A DNA stretch of 64,000 bases, taken from Allorhizobium sonneratiae (GTDB taxonomy: Bacteria; Pseudomonadota; Alphaproteobacteria; Rhizobiales; Rhizobiaceae). A program made the position numbers and the translations under genes. Shown in pieces: positions 27,908 to 38,705 of the stretch; within the stretch, counting starts at the first letter, position 1, and each line of letters opens with the position of its first letter. The notes below the pieces were generated by a model, which made no database searches, was not told the origin of the DNA, and was given only the letters and a program-made list of their open reading frames with translations. The stretch lies in assembly GCF_023700755.1 (NCBI RefSeq), contig NZ_JAMKOJ010000008.1, forward strand, positions 175,227 through 239,226. Reading direction: 5' to 3'.

Positions 27908-28573
27908 ATGAAATTTGCTTTTGCGTCGCTGGGCGCTGTGATGTTGCTTTCGTCCTCTGCCGCACTGGCCGCCTCCTCCTGGCCCGACACACCGCAAGGC
28001 CGTCTTGAGGCATTTGCGGTTTTGCAGACCCTCAATGCCGAGCTTTTGAGCCATGACAGCGCCACTTTGACGCTTGATCGCTGGTGTTCAAGCCATAAGC
28101 TTGCCAAAGAGGCAAAGATCGTTGCCGAGCGGGTGCGCGGCCAGGACAAGCCGGTGACAGAGGATATCCGCCGCGTCCTTAAAGTGGGGCCAAACGAGGC
28201 GGTGGGCTATCGGCGGGTGCGGCTCAAATGTGGTGCCGTGGTGTTGTCTGATGCCGATAACTGGTATGTGCCGTCGCGGTTGACACCCGAGATGAACAAG
28301 GTTCTCGATACGACCGATGGTGCTTTCGGACGGGTGGTGCAGCCCCTGCATTTTCAGCGACATACCGAATCGGCGAAACTTCTATGGTCGCCTGTGCCGG
28401 AAGGATGGGATATGGGCGCAGCTTTTCCCGCTGCGAGCGGCAAGCCCTTGGCCGTTCCCGATCATGTGATCGAACACAAGGCGATATTGACCTTGCCGGA
28501 CGGTGCGCCCATCAGCATGGTGGTTGAAAGTTATACGGGTCGGGTTCTGGACTTTGCTCCACCCGGTCTGTGA
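27908..28573 (+). CDS. Exported protein resembling chorismate lyase (UbiC/UTRA-like)
   Basis: 221-residue protein with a clear signal peptide (MKFAFASLGAV...ALAAS, cleavage near residue 21). The mature part has a pattern reminiscent of the UbiC fold: CGAVVLSDADNWYVPSRL followed by TPEMNKVLDTTDGAFGRVV and a late ILTLPDGAPISMVVESYTGRVL strand pair. UbiC makes 4-hydroxybenzoate from cytoplasmic chorismate; an exported version would not meet that substrate, so a different ligand is likely. ATG 27908 has GAAGGAGGG 6 nt upstream; the frame starts earlier but without a ribosome binding site. The UbiC relation is a pattern judgement. Confidence 0.6.
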   Translation: MKFAFASLGAVMLLSSSAALAASSWPDTPQGRLEAFAVLQTLNAELLSHDSATLTLDRWCSSHKLAKEAKIVAERVRGQDKPVTEDIRRVLKVGPNEAVGYRRVRLKCGAVVLSDADNWYVPSRLTPEMNKVLDTTDGAFGRVVQPLHFQRHTESAKLLWSPVPEGWDMGAAFPAASGKPLAVPDHVIEHKAILTLPDGAPISMVVESYTGRVLDFAPPGL

Positions 28574-28623
28574 GATTCTTGTCTACACGCTTTCTTGTCT
28601 TCATGCTTTGCAGGACATCCATC

Positions 28624-29478
28624 ATGTCGCATTCCGCCAGCCGGTCGGTTGATCATTTTGTTTTGCCAGTCACCATGCTTGACGGCGCCGTAACGCGCTT
28701 TCAGATGCTGGGTTTTACTGTCGCACCGCCAGCTGATCACCCCTTCGGCACGCAGAACGCCTGTGTGTTTTTGTCCGATAAGACCTATCTGGAGCCTCTG
28801 GCCGTCGGTCGTCAGGCAGAGGCCGATCGGGCTGTGCTGGACGGCAACGTGTTCGTTACGCGTGACAGGGCATTCCGCACGGAACGCAAGGAGGGATTGT
28901 CAGCCATCGTTGCCGCATCTGACGATGCCGAGGCGGATCATATCGGTTTTGTCGAAAAGGGGATGAGCGGTGGCAGTCTGCTGGATTTTTCCCGCCCCAT
29001 GCGGCTTCCTGATGGCGGCGAGGCCATGGCCAGTTTTCGTCTGGCCTTTGCCACTGAGGCAAATGAGAGCGGTTTTTTTCTGTTCACGTGCCAAAGAATT
29101 GCACCACTGTCTGCCGACCGAAGCCAGCTTGAAACCCATGCCAATGGCGTGACCGGAATAAGCCGCATCTTTCTTCATGCCAGGCATCCAAACAGGTATC
29201 GGAACTGGTTTGAGACCGTTTTTGCTGTCAGTGCGGCAGAAACCAGCGGGGGCCTGCTGTTTGAGGCAAAAAACCTCGCGATCGAGATTATCGAAGCCAG
29301 CGATCTTGCCGATATACTGATTGCCACGGCGCTGGTGTTTTCGGTGAAGGATATCGACGTGACAGGACGTGTGCTGACTGATAATGGCATTGAGCATCAG
29401 AAAATGCCGGGTGGCATCGCCGTCGCGGCAGCGCCCGGACAGGGCGTCGCCTTGCTGTTTGAGGAGAGTATATCGTGA
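28624..29478 (+). CDS. VOC-superfamily (glyoxalase-like) protein
   Basis: 284 residues with two vicinal-oxygen-chelate modules: residues about 5-160 ([22 protein letters not shown]) and about 170-284 ([33 protein letters not shown]). This arrangement fits the Glyoxalase_3-like family, whose substrates are mostly unknown. I chose ATG 28624, because the conserved SVDHF segment then begins 8 residues in; an earlier frame from 28570 overlaps the upstream gene. Its stop overlaps the kdsA GTG start by 4 bp (GTGA), so the two are translationally coupled. Confidence 0.8.
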   Translation: MSHSASRSVDHFVLPVTMLDGAVTRFQMLGFTVAPPADHPFGTQNACVFLSDKTYLEPLAVGRQAEADRAVLDGNVFVTRDRAFRTERKEGLSAIVAASDDAEADHIGFVEKGMSGGSLLDFSRPMRLPDGGEAMASFRLAFATEANESGFFLFTCQRIAPLSADRSQLETHANGVTGISRIFLHARHPNRYRNWFETVFAVSAAETSGGLLFEAKNLAIEIIEASDLADILIATALVFSVKDIDVTGRVLTDNGIEHQKMPGGIAVAAAPGQGVALLFEESIS

Positions 29479-30335
29479 CAATTGAAGCCGCCGCCAAGCC
29501 CAATGCCGTCGTCACGCTGGGCGAAGGCAAGCATCAGGTTTCTTTTTCCAATCAGGCGCGTTTCTCGCTGATCTGCGGCCCCTGCCAGATGGAAAGCCGC
29601 GATCACGCCTTCATGATGGCGGGTGCGATCAAAGAAATCTGTGACAGGCTTGGCATCGGGCTGGTGTATAAATCCTCTTTCGACAAAGCCAACCGCACCT
29701 CGCTCAAGGGCGGGCGCGGTATCGGGCTTGAAAAGGGGCTGGAAATTTTTGCCGACCTGAAGAAAGAATATGGTTTTCCGGTCATCACCGACATTCACAC
29801 TGAAGAGCAATGCGCTGTCGTCGCCGAGGTTGTCGACATGCTGCAAATCCCGGCCTTTCTCTGCCGGCAGACTGATCTTCTGGTGGCGGCGGCAAAAACC
29901 GGCCGGGTGATCAATGTCAAGAAGGGCCAGTTTCTCGCGCCATGGGATATGAAGAATGTGATGGAAAAAATCACCTTCTCCGGCAATCCGAATGTGCTGC
30001 TATGCGAGCGGGGTGCGTCTTTCGGCTATAATACGCTGGTTTCTGATATGCGATCCCTGCCGATCATGGCATCCATGGGCGCACCGGTGATTTTCGACGC
30101 CACCCATTCCGTGCAGCAGCCGGGCGGGCAGGGCGGATCAACAGGCGGCGATCGCAGATTTGTCGAGACGCTTGCCCGCGCTGCCGTTGCCGTCGGTGTG
30201 GCCGGACTTTTCATTGAAACCCATCAGGATCCGGATAACGCACCTTCGGATGGACCGAATATGGTGCATCTCAAGGATCTGCAAGCTCTGCTTGAAAAGC
30301 TGATGGCCTTTGATGCCGTGGCCAAAATGGTCTGA
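29475..30335 (+). CDS. kdsA: 3-deoxy-D-manno-octulosonate 8-phosphate synthase
   Basis: Condenses phosphoenolpyruvate with arabinose 5-phosphate to Kdo8P for the LPS inner core. Motifs: [42 protein letters not shown] and [21 protein letters not shown]. The metal-type Cys is present in ICGPCQ; the first Cys/Asn position would decide metal dependence, which I did not resolve. 286 residues, full length. GTG start at 29475 overlapping the VOC gene stop. Eno follows 160 bp later. Confidence 0.97.
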   Translation: MTIEAAAKPNAVVTLGEGKHQVSFSNQARFSLICGPCQMESRDHAFMMAGAIKEICDRLGIGLVYKSSFDKANRTSLKGGRGIGLEKGLEIFADLKKEYGFPVITDIHTEEQCAVVAEVVDMLQIPAFLCRQTDLLVAAAKTGRVINVKKGQFLAPWDMKNVMEKITFSGNPNVLLCERGASFGYNTLVSDMRSLPIMASMGAPVIFDATHSVQQPGGQGGSTGGDRRFVETLARAAVAVGVAGLFIETHQDPDNAPSDGPNMVHLKDLQALLEKLMAFDAVAKMV

Positions 30336-30486
30336 TCCGATCCCGCAGAGCGCGTGGGACAGCCAGTGTCGCGCAGCGCTTTAAATCGATTAGTTTTTTC
30401 GTGTCTTTCACCCTGATGTCATTGTAATTTTGGGACCATGGAGTAAGACAGGGACGAAAAGAAATGGCTCATTCTAAAATCCATAG

Positions 30487-31770
<1,284 letters not shown>

Positions 31771-31790
31771 TCAGCCCGATTGATCAAAAG

Positions 31791-31818
31791 AAAAGGCCCG
31801 GATTTTCCGGGCCTTTTT
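31791..31818. terminator. Terminator shared by eno and gloA
   Basis: AAAAGGCCCGGA (31791-31802) pairs perfectly over 12 bp with 31806-31817 around a 3-nt loop, with a T-run on the plus strand and A-run/T-run symmetry on the minus. Placed between convergent genes, so likely bidirectional. Confidence 0.9.
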
Positions 31819-31822
31819 CGTT

Positions 31823-32263
31823 TTACCAGCTGCCGGTATTCGGCATCGATGTCCAGGGCTCGGCCGGGGCAAGGCTCTCGCCCTTTTGCAGGATTTCGAT
31901 GGAAATACCGTCCGGAGACCGGACAAAGGCCATGTGACCGTCGCGTGGCGGACGGTTGATGGTAACGCCATTGTCCATCAGCTTCTGGCAGGTGGCGTAG
32001 ATGTCATCGACCTCATAGGCGAGGTGGCCGAAATTGCGTCCGCCGGTATAGTCTTCTTCATCCCAGTTATAGGTCAGTTCCAGACAGGGTGCCTTTTCGG
32101 TTGTGGCTTTGTGCGTGTCTTCATCGGCGGCCAGAAAAATAAGGGTGAAACGGCCCTTTTCATTCTCGATTCGACGCACTTCGCTCATGCCGAAAAGGGT
32201 GCAATAGAAATGAAGGGAGGCCTCGATGTTTTTGACACGGACCATGGTGTGCAGATATCGCAT
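31823..32263 (-). CDS. gloA: Lactoylglutathione lyase (glyoxalase I)
   Basis: Converts the methylglyoxal-glutathione hemithioacetal to S-lactoylglutathione. Single VOC repeat pair with [20 protein letters not shown] (metal-ligand His5), LELTYNWDE (Glu ligand), [12 protein letters not shown] (His ligand) and [10 protein letters not shown] (Glu ligand), which together give the metal site. 146 residues, typical for the bacterial Ni-type enzyme. ATG 32263 follows AGGAGAA. Convergent with eno. Confidence 0.95.
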   Translation of the reverse strand: MRYLHTMVRVKNIEASLHFYCTLFGMSEVRRIENEKGRFTLIFLAADEDTHKATTEKAPCLELTYNWDEEDYTGGRNFGHLAYEVDDIYATCQKLMDNGVTINRPPRDGHMAFVRSPDGISIEILQKGESLAPAEPWTSMPNTGSW

Positions 32264-32548
32264 GATAATTCTCCTGTTTCGGCAGAGCGCTCTCTTTTGA
32301 AGGCGATGTCAAACATAGTGTCATGGTCTTGCCAGTCAATGATGACAATATGACCCCACAGAAGGGCTGCGTTGATGCTAAAACGAAACCTGTCGTTGCG
32401 CGCCAGCCTGGAACAAGCTCATATTGCTATGAACCAATTGCGGATAAGTGAAACAGGGGCTTGCGCAAAAGCCTTAATGAAATGTTAATCTCTTGTTCGG
32501 GAATCAGTTTGTCGTGTCCGGTTCAGGTGTTTCGAGGGGCGAGTTGAG

Positions 32549-33127
32549 ATGACGGAGAGAATTTCGGCGAAAGCGTTCGTGGAATTCAGCGGGCTCTCGG
32601 ATGAGTCCATGGACTTGATCGAGATAACCGGTGTCGTCAAATGGTTCGATGTGGCCAAGGGTTTCGGTTTCGTCGTGCCGGATAACGGTATGCAGGATGT
32701 TCTTCTGCATGTCAGCTGCCTGCGCCGCGACGGTTATCAAACCATTCTGGAAGGCACTCGCATCGTTGCGCTTGTGCAGAAACGGGACAGGGGCTATCAG
32801 GCTTTCCGTGTTCTGTCGATGGATCAGTCCACGGCTGTACATCCCTCGCAAATGCCGCCAGTTCGTACCCATGTTCAAGTTACGCCGTCGAGCGGGCTTG
32901 AGCGCGTACTGGTCAAATGGTTTAATCGCACCAAGGGCTTCGGTTTTTTGACGCGGGGCGAGGGCACGGAAGATATTTTCATCCACATGGAAACACTCCG
33001 CCGGTTTGGTCTGACGGAATTGCGTCCTGGCCAGACTGTTCTGGTCCGCTTCGGAAATGGCGACAAAGGCCTTATGGCTGCCGAAATTTATCCAGATAAT
33101 CCTCTGCCGAATACGAGAGCCCATTAA
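32549..33127 (+). CDS. Double cold-shock-domain protein
   Basis: 192-residue nucleic-acid-binding protein with two CspA-type OB domains. CSD1 (about residues 28-92) contains GVVKWFDVAKGFGFVVPDNGMQDVLLHVS and CSD2 (about 114-185) contains VLVKWFNRTKGFGFLTRGEGTEDIFIHMETL, each with RNP1- and RNP2-like motifs (KGFGF, DVLLHV/DIFIHM). A charged linker joins them. This two-domain form is common in alphaproteobacteria and acts as an RNA chaperone or regulator. ATG 32549 with GAGGGGCGAG upstream; the preceding 285-bp region may form a cold-responsive leader. DUF192 follows at 11 bp and is likely co-transcribed. Confidence 0.93.
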   Translation: MTERISAKAFVEFSGLSDESMDLIEITGVVKWFDVAKGFGFVVPDNGMQDVLLHVSCLRRDGYQTILEGTRIVALVQKRDRGYQAFRVLSMDQSTAVHPSQMPPVRTHVQVTPSSGLERVLVKWFNRTKGFGFLTRGEGTEDIFIHMETLRRFGLTELRPGQTVLVRFGNGDKGLMAAEIYPDNPLPNTRAH

Positions 33128-33138
33128 GGACACGGACC

Positions 33139-33618
33139 ATGTTCCTGACCGTAAGAAGCGCCTTTATGGCGCTTTTTTTGACCCTAATTTTCCCCATTCT
33201 GCCTGCCATGGCGGCACCGGGTCTGCAAAAGGGGGTTGTATCGATCGAAACCGCCAAAGGTGTTCGGCATGATTTCCATGTCGAATATGCCATCAAGCCC
33301 GCTGACCGGGAGAGGGGCCTGATGCAGAGGACGACACTCCCGCCCGATCAGGGCATGATCTTCGATTTCGGTGAAAGTCGCCAGGTGATCATGTGGATGA
33401 AGGATACGCCTTTGCCACTCGACATGCTGTTCATTGATGCAAAGGGCAGGATCACCCGGATCGCCGAGCGAACCACGCCTTTTTCGGAGGATTTGATCCC
33501 GTCCAATCGACCGGTCCGCTATGTGCTGGAAATCAATGGCGGTCGCGCCCATGATCTCGGCATTGCCGCTGGAGACCGCATCGTCAGTGGTCTGTCCGCG
33601 GGTAAACCGGGTCAATAA
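33139..33618 (+). CDS. DUF192 family exported protein
   Basis: 159 residues with a signal peptide (about 1-25, ending PAMAAP) and a DUF192 domain: LQKGVVSIETAKG, RERGLMQRTTLPPDQGMIFDF, IMWMKDTPLPLDMLFID and YVLEINGGRAHDLGIAAGD. The family is widespread and exported, with no firmly assigned activity. It starts 11 bp after the double-CSD gene, so probably shares its transcript. tRNA-Pro lies downstream. Confidence 0.92.
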   Translation: MFLTVRSAFMALFLTLIFPILPAMAAPGLQKGVVSIETAKGVRHDFHVEYAIKPADRERGLMQRTTLPPDQGMIFDFGESRQVIMWMKDTPLPLDMLFIDAKGRITRIAERTTPFSEDLIPSNRPVRYVLEINGGRAHDLGIAAGDRIVSGLSAGKPGQ

Positions 33619-33774
33619 ACAGGATTTCTTCCTTTTTTCATCAATGTTGTTGGGAAAAATCGATGCTGAGCCAATTCAGTCGTGGACAGCCGATTAATTC
33701 TGATTTTCGTTTGATTTTCCTGTTGCAGATGCGCTGCGAAGCGTGTATCCCGCCCTTCGTCGAAAGACAAAAGT

Positions 33775-33851
<77 letters not shown>

Positions 33852-33882
33852 CTCCTTGAGTATGTTTTGTCAAACAACTCAT

Positions 33883-34314
33883 TCAATCTCTGTTGACGGT
33901 TAGCATCATCGGCACGGCTTTAAGTGCCTTCGACACCGGGCAAGTTTCCTTCGTTTCCTCGGCCAGTTTCTGCAATTTTTCTGTGTTGCTGCCGCTGACT
34001 TTCGCTGTGAGATGAAGCTGAATACCCGTAATCGAAAAGCCGCCATCCTGCTGGTCCAGCGTGACCTCGGCACGGGTGTCGAGACTATCAACTGTCATTC
34101 CGGCATCGCTCAAGGCCTTGGACAGCGCCATGGTGAAGCAGGCCGCATGAGCAGCGCCGATCAGTTCTTCCGGATTGGTGCCAGGCTTGTCCTCAAATCG
34201 CGTATTGAAACCATAGGGCTGATCTTTCAGCGCACCACTCTTGCTGGAGATCGTGCCCTTGCCGTCTTTGAGGCCACCGGTCCAATGGGCTGAGCCATGC
34301 TGTTTGATCGCCAT
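33883..34314 (-). CDS. OsmC-family peroxiredoxin
   Basis: 143-residue thiol peroxidase-like protein. The two redox cysteines are in AAHAACFTMALS and ETCPVSKAL. The N-terminus AHWTGGLKDGKGTISSKSG matches the OsmC rather than Ohr subgroup. ATG 34314 has AAGGAG 7 nt upstream; the frame extends further but without a ribosome binding site. Likely reduces organic hydroperoxides. Same strand as the gamma-carbonic anhydrase gene upstream (76 bp gap). Confidence 0.92.
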   Translation of the reverse strand: MAIKQHGSAHWTGGLKDGKGTISSKSGALKDQPYGFNTRFEDKPGTNPEELIGAAHAACFTMALSKALSDAGMTVDSLDTRAEVTLDQQDGGFSITGIQLHLTAKVSGSNTEKLQKLAEETKETCPVSKALKAVPMMLTVNRD

Positions 34315-34390
34315 GGGAAAACTCCTTTCGTTATGACACGAAGGAAGAACCCTTGACGGCCTGTCGAGTTCCTTATGATTTTGCAGGAAT

Positions 34391-34921
34391 TCAGGCAAGC
34401 TTGCGCAAATTTTGCGCGAATCGCTTCCAGTTTGCGACGTAACTGGCTGCGGATCGTTTCAGGCCTTCGATTGCGCTTTCATCAAGCGTTCGGATGACCC
34501 GGGCAGGGCTGCCGACAATCAGACTATTGTCGGGAAACGCCTTGCCCTCGGTGACCAGCGCATTGGCTCCCACAAGGCAATTGCGGCCGATTATGGCGCC
34601 ATTCAGAACTGTGGCACCCATGCCGATCAGACTGTTGTCACCAATGGTGCAGCCATGCAGGATGGCGCGATGACCGATCGTGCATCCGGCCCCGACGGTG
34701 AGGGGAAAGCCCATATCTGTGTGCAGGATGCAGCCTTCCTGGATATTGCTACCAGAACCAATGGTGATGATCTCATTGTCACCGCGCAACACCGCTCCAA
34801 ACCAGATGCCAGCATCCTCTGAAAGCACAACGCGACCAATCACGTGCGCATCGGGGGCAATCCAGTGGCGGTTGGGATCAGGCAAGGTGGGTATGTGCTC
34901 ACCCAGTGCATAAACAGGCAT
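34391..34921 (-). CDS. Gamma-class carbonic anhydrase-like hexapeptide protein
   Basis: 176 residues forming a left-handed beta-helix. The three zinc histidines are recognisable in [19 protein letters not shown]. Other family segments are [24 protein letters not shown] (here [20 protein letters not shown]) and [13 protein letters not shown]. Related proteins (CaiE/PaaY/YrdA type) often lack strong anhydrase activity. I chose ATG 34921, with GAGGAG 8 nt upstream, over GTG 34930, which would overlap the ribosome binding site. Confidence 0.93.
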   Translation of the reverse strand: MPVYALGEHIPTLPDPNRHWIAPDAHVIGRVVLSEDAGIWFGAVLRGDNEIITIGSGSNIQEGCILHTDMGFPLTVGAGCTIGHRAILHGCTIGDNSLIGMGATVLNGAIIGRNCLVGANALVTEGKAFPDNSLIVGSPARVIRTLDESAIEGLKRSAASYVANWKRFAQNLRKLA

Positions 34922-34987
34922 TGTTTTCACTCCTCATTTTGAGGAAGTTTACAATACGGAACCCAACTTGCGCCAGATCTTATCCTG

Positions 34988-35551
34988 TCAGAATTTATAG
35001 CCGATCATAACAGCCGCGCGGGTCATGCCGTCATTGGGATCGCAAAGTCCCGCATTGGAGGCATGTTCGACCTGACCCATGACATTCCAATGCTGGGTGA
35101 AGCGATAACCCAGACCGGCATATTCGCGAAACAGCACTTTGCAGCCAAGGCTCGGTCCGCCATCATTGCTGTCATGGGTCGCGCCATCATGAACAACGCC
35201 ACCAAAACCTGCCTCAGCAAAAATCTTGTCCGTCATGTTCACGGTCCAGGTAAAACCGGCATAAGCTTCGTCATTCAGATGACGGGAACCGATTTCTGCG
35301 CCAACATGCACGCGCGGATGAGTTAGCTTCTCCCAGAATCCATGAGCGGTCTCGCTGTGAAACGGGTCGAAAAGCACCATGCCCTCACCGGCAATGCCGT
35401 TCTGGTTGCTCTGGATCGAGGTGACCACGCCGAGTCGAACTTCATCAATAATCGAGCCACCGCTACCGGCGACAGCCGAAGATGAGGTTGCCCCTATGAT
35501 TGCTGCGCTGGCGCAGGCCAGTTTGAGGGCCATTCGGATGCTGAAGGTCAT
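34988..35551 (-). CDS. PagL-like lipid A 3-O-deacylase / acyloxyacyl hydrolase
   Basis: 187-residue outer-membrane protein candidate. A signal peptide (about 1-28, ending AVAGS) precedes an eight-stranded barrel pattern (alternating hydrophobic residues) ending in the aromatic VMIGYKF. The PagL active-site motif His-x-Ser is visible in VEHASNAGL. It also contains two cysteines (GCKV and LCDP) that could form a disulfide. PagL enzymes remove the 3-linked acyl chain of lipid A and so modulate host recognition. ATG 35551 chosen to start the signal peptide. Confidence 0.85.
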   Translation of the reverse strand: MTFSIRMALKLACASAAIIGATSSSAVAGSGGSIIDEVRLGVVTSIQSNQNGIAGEGMVLFDPFHSETAHGFWEKLTHPRVHVGAEIGSRHLNDEAYAGFTWTVNMTDKIFAEAGFGGVVHDGATHDSNDGGPSLGCKVLFREYAGLGYRFTQHWNVMGQVEHASNAGLCDPNDGMTRAAVMIGYKF

Positions 35552-35799
35552 CGGTTTCTCCGCACGAAACAAAGTACGTGCGGCTGTATCATGACAATCC
35601 GCTCGCACATCTTCTCACCGTTTGCAGTCGAGCTTTCGCAAAAGCATAACTGCAAACGATTCGTTAAGCGTATCTTGTCGTAAACCGTCGGCGTTCGGGA
35701 GGGTGAAAATGTCACACAGGCCCAGAAATTACGATTCCGGCCCCGTATCACTTTGCTGCGGGACAGGCCGCAGGAGACCAATGTTGCGCGCGATCAGCT

Positions 35800-36183
35800 T
35801 CAGTTGCAGCTTGTATTGCCACCAGACCAACGGGTGACATCATGGCCGATGCGCTCGCCAATCGTTTCACCCATCATCGGACCAAAGACCTGCACCTTTG
35901 CCGGAGAACCTTCAGCCATAACCACAAGAACCGGGCGGATATCCTTCGAGCCCTTGCGCACCAGCAGAATGCGCGGTTTGCCGGAGAAGGAGTTGAGTTC
36001 GGCATCCATACGATAGGGTTTGAAAGCCGGATCGCCGGATTTGAACCAGCAGCTATGGGCGCTGACCATGACATGGTTCATCACCTCATAGGCGCTGTTA
36101 TCGGACATTGATTCCTGTTTGGTGGCGCAGGATGCCAGAGCCAGCAGACTGGAAAGGGCAGAAAGAAACAGCAGTTTGCGCAT
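35800..36183 (-). CDS. Hypothetical lipoprotein, 127 aa
   Basis: A lipoprotein signal (MRKLLFLSALSSLLALASC, lipid-attachment Cys19) is followed by a ~108-residue domain with AHSCWFKSGDPAFKPYRMDAEL and PVLVVMAEG. I do not recognise the family, though it looks conserved. It ends near GNTSCN, giving a possible disulfide with the Cys in AHSCW. ATG 36183 starts at the signal peptide. It lies downstream of purQ on the same strand (34 bp), so co-transcription is possible. Confidence 0.7.
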   Translation of the reverse strand: MRKLLFLSALSSLLALASCATKQESMSDNSAYEVMNHVMVSAHSCWFKSGDPAFKPYRMDAELNSFSGKPRILLVRKGSKDIRPVLVVMAEGSPAKVQVFGPMMGETIGERIGHDVTRWSGGNTSCN

Positions 36184-36217
36184 GGGCAATCCTGTCAGGA
36201 AGGGTGAAACGAGACAA

Positions 36218-36892
36218 TCAGGCAGCGGCGACGACATCGAGGGCAGAGGCGAAAATGCCACGACCGTCATTGCCGCCATGGGCTGCCTCGATCAGATTTT
36301 CTGGATGTGGCATCATGCCGAGCACATTGCCGCGCTGGTTGATCACGCCGGCAATATCGGATACGGAACCGTTCGGATTCGTGCCCTCGGCATAACGGAA
36401 AACCACCTGACCCCTGTCTTCCAGCGCCTTCAGCGTCTCGGTATCGACAACGTAATTGCCGTCATGATGGGCAACCGGACAGCGGATAATCTGGCCTTGT
36501 TCATAGGCGCGGGTGAAATCCGTGTCGTCATTCACGACTTCAAGCTTGACTTCACGGCAGACGAATTTCAGCGAGGCATTGCGCATCAGCGCGCCCGGCA
36601 AAAGCCCGGCTTCGACCAGTATCTGAAAGCCGTTGCACACACCCAGAACCTTGACGCCCTGTTCGACCTTGGCCTTGATCGCCTGCATCACCGGCATGCG
36701 GGCAGCGATTGCGCCGCAGCGCAGATAATCGCCATAGGAAAAACCGCCGGGAATCACAATAAGATCGACATCGGGAATGTCTGTTTCCGTCTGCCAGACC
36801 GTGACCGGCGCTTTTCCGGAAATCTTGGTGAGTGCGGCGATCATGTCGCGGTCGCGATTAAGACCGGGAAGCTGGACAACGGCGGATTTCAT
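36218..36892 (-). CDS. purQ: Phosphoribosylformylglycinamidine synthase, glutaminase subunit
   Basis: Supplies ammonia to PurL in step 4 of purine synthesis. The class I amidotransferase nucleophile is in [19 protein letters not shown] and the His/Glu pair in [16 protein letters not shown]. 224 residues, normal. ATG 36892 ([10 protein letters not shown]) is the family start; the frame extends upstream into a terminator-like hairpin. It forms the three-part purSQL type with PurS; purL is not in the window. Confidence 0.97.
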   Translation of the reverse strand: MKSAVVQLPGLNRDRDMIAALTKISGKAPVTVWQTETDIPDVDLIVIPGGFSYGDYLRCGAIAARMPVMQAIKAKVEQGVKVLGVCNGFQILVEAGLLPGALMRNASLKFVCREVKLEVVNDDTDFTRAYEQGQIIRCPVAHHDGNYVVDTETLKALEDRGQVVFRYAEGTNPNGSVSDIAGVINQRGNVLGMMPHPENLIEAAHGGNDGRGIFASALDVVAAA

Positions 36893-36944
36893 GGGCGGCT
36901 CGCATCCTGTTCGGGTTAGGCTGTCTTTGCCTGGGCAAAATGGC

Positions 36945-36978
36945 AAAAAAAGGTTGAAGGCCCGCAAGGCTGCGGGCC
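36945..36978 (-). terminator. Hairpin between purS and purQ (terminator or attenuator)
   Basis: GGCCCGCA (36959-36966) pairs with TGCGGGCC (36971-36978), 8 bp, 4-nt loop. On the minus strand a T-run (36945-36951) starts 7 nt after the stem. It lies inside the purS-purQ gap. Confidence 0.45.
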
Positions 36979-36990
36979 AGTCAGATCATG

Positions 36991-37233
36991 TCAGTCAAGC
37001 GCGATGGCGTAGTTTTCGATCACCGTATTGGCGAGCAGCTTTTCGCACATGGCTTTCAGCTCGTCTTCGGCCTTGGCCTTGTCCGTGCCCTCCAGCACCA
37101 GATCGAACACCTTGCCTTGACGTACCTGATCAACGCCGGAAAAGCCGAGCGCGGTGAGCGCGCCTTCGATGGCCTTGCCCTGCGGGTCGAGAACGCCGTT
37201 TTTCAAGGTAACGGTTACACGGGCCTTAATCAC
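36991..37233 (-). CDS. purS: Phosphoribosylformylglycinamidine synthase subunit PurS
   Basis: 80-residue structural subunit that bridges PurL and PurQ. Typical start MIKARVTVTLKNGVLDPQGKAIEGAL and LGFSGVDQVRQGKVFDL core, with the C-terminal MCEKLLANTVIENY. It lies 17 bp after purC on the same strand, a conserved purC-purS-purQ order. Confidence 0.96.
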   Translation of the reverse strand: MIKARVTVTLKNGVLDPQGKAIEGALTALGFSGVDQVRQGKVFDLVLEGTDKAKAEDELKAMCEKLLANTVIENYAIALD

Positions 37234-37250
37234 GAGACGATCTCCTGAGC

Positions 37251-38015
37251 TTACTTGACCAGAACGGGGCCTGTGCCGCGCACAGGTTCGTTTTCATTGA
37301 TGATGCCGAGGCGGCGGGCGACTTCCTGATAGGCTTCGAGCAGGCCGCCCATATCCTGACGGAAGCGGTCCTTGTCGAGCTTTTCGCGGGTTTCGATGTC
37401 CCAGAGGCGGCAGCTGTCGGGCGAGATTTCATCCGCAAGCACGATTCGCATCATATCGCCTTCAAACAGACGGCCGCATTCGATCTTGAAATCGACGAGC
37501 TGGATGCCGATGCCGAGGAAAAGCCCGCTCAGAAAATCGTTGACGCGGATGGCAAGCGCCATGATGTCGTCCAGTTCGGCGGGATTGGCCCAGCCGAAGG
37601 CGGTGATATGCTCTTCCGAGACAATCGGGTCTTCGAGGGCATCGGATTTATAGTAAAATTCAATGATCGAGCGCGGCAGCACCACGCCTTCCTCGATGCC
37701 CAGTCGCCGTGAGAGCGAACCGGCGGCAACATTGCGCACCACGATCTCGAGCGGAATGATTTCCACTTCCTTGATCAACTGCTCACGCATGTTGAGGCGG
37801 CGGATGAAATGGGTCGGGATGCCGATCTTGTTGAGATGCGTGAACACATACTCGCTGATGCGGTTGTTCAGCACGCCTTTCCCGTCAATGATTTCGTGTT
37901 TCTTCTTGTTGAAGGCGGTGGCATCATCCTTGAAAAACTGGATCAGTGTGCCCGGCTCAGGACCTTCATACAGGATCTTGGCCTTGCCCTCGTAAATACG
38001 GCGGCGACGGTTCAT
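37251..38015 (-). CDS. purC: SAICAR synthase (phosphoribosylaminoimidazole-succinocarboxamide synthase)
   Basis: Ligates aspartate to CAIR in purine synthesis. Family segments: [62 protein letters not shown] and [13 protein letters not shown], all in order. 254 residues. I chose ATG 38015 because it gives the family start [10 protein letters not shown]; the frame runs 87 codons further upstream without homology. First gene of purC-purS-purQ. Confidence 0.97.
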   Translation of the reverse strand: MNRRRRIYEGKAKILYEGPEPGTLIQFFKDDATAFNKKKHEIIDGKGVLNNRISEYVFTHLNKIGIPTHFIRRLNMREQLIKEVEIIPLEIVVRNVAAGSLSRRLGIEEGVVLPRSIIEFYYKSDALEDPIVSEEHITAFGWANPAELDDIMALAIRVNDFLSGLFLGIGIQLVDFKIECGRLFEGDMMRIVLADEISPDSCRLWDIETREKLDKDRFRQDMGGLLEAYQEVARRLGIINENEPVRGTGPVLVK

Positions 38016-38450
38016 GACAGCGTGTCTCTGTTGTTGGCGTCTTGGGAGCGACGCTCGAAATGAGTGTTTGAGGCGGTCCCATAAAGGAAAAAGTGTCGTT
38101 TCACAATCCGGCTCTTTCCCTTCCTGTTTATGCGGGCCGATTTTCCGAAAAAGTGCTGTTCTGGTTCCGTGCTCTGACCTCCGTTGCGGAGGGACCTTCA
38201 GACGGTCCTGATTGCTGTTATGTGCATCCTTTGTCTGAAACTCGGGCTTTACCTGAAAATCGGTTCGCTGCGGCACAAGATTTTTCCTGTGCCCGATGAG
38301 TATTCTAGCACAGTCAATGAAAAGCGCGAAATGAACCGGTCAAGAAAGCCATGGATAACTTCTGGATCTCTCCGGGTAAGGCGGATCGAGACATAAAATG
38401 GACATGTCTTCTTTACGGCCAATTTTGAAATAGAAGTTTCCAGAAAAGAG
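38016..38450. other. Intergenic region upstream of purC, no gene recognised
   Basis: A 435-bp gap holding the purC promoter. It contains a short CCTCCG/CGGAGG hairpin near 38188-38202 and a 58-codon frame (38220-38396) that I could not support by ribosome binding site or homology. No purine riboswitch core recognised. Confidence 0.5.
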
Positions 38451-38526
38451 TGGTGAGCGCGCAGGGATTCGAACCCTGGACCTACTGATTAAAAGTCAGT
38501 TGCTCTACCGGCTGAGCTACGCGCTC
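38451..38526 (-). tRNA. tRNA-Lys (TTT)
   Basis: 76-nt cloverleaf on the minus strand: acceptor GAGCGCG / CGCGCTC, discriminator A, encoded CCA (38451-38453). The anticodon loop CTTTTAA carries TTT; the T-loop reads GTTCGAATC. Confidence 0.97.
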
Positions 38527-38705
38527 CCGTCTTCGGCAAGGTGTTTGACACCCCCTCGGGAAGTGCGCGGAACATATTCAGGCGGCCGGATATGGTCAAC
38601 CCATAAAATCCATAAATCCGCATTTTTGCCGGAAGTGCCGAAAGCTCAACAAAAAAATGTGGTTGGCGGAAGGGGTTAAACAAGGTTACGAAAGTTTCGG
38701 AGCGC

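Noticed and set aside
38220..38396. 58-codon frame upstream of purC
   Set aside because: No ribosome binding site or recognisable feature.
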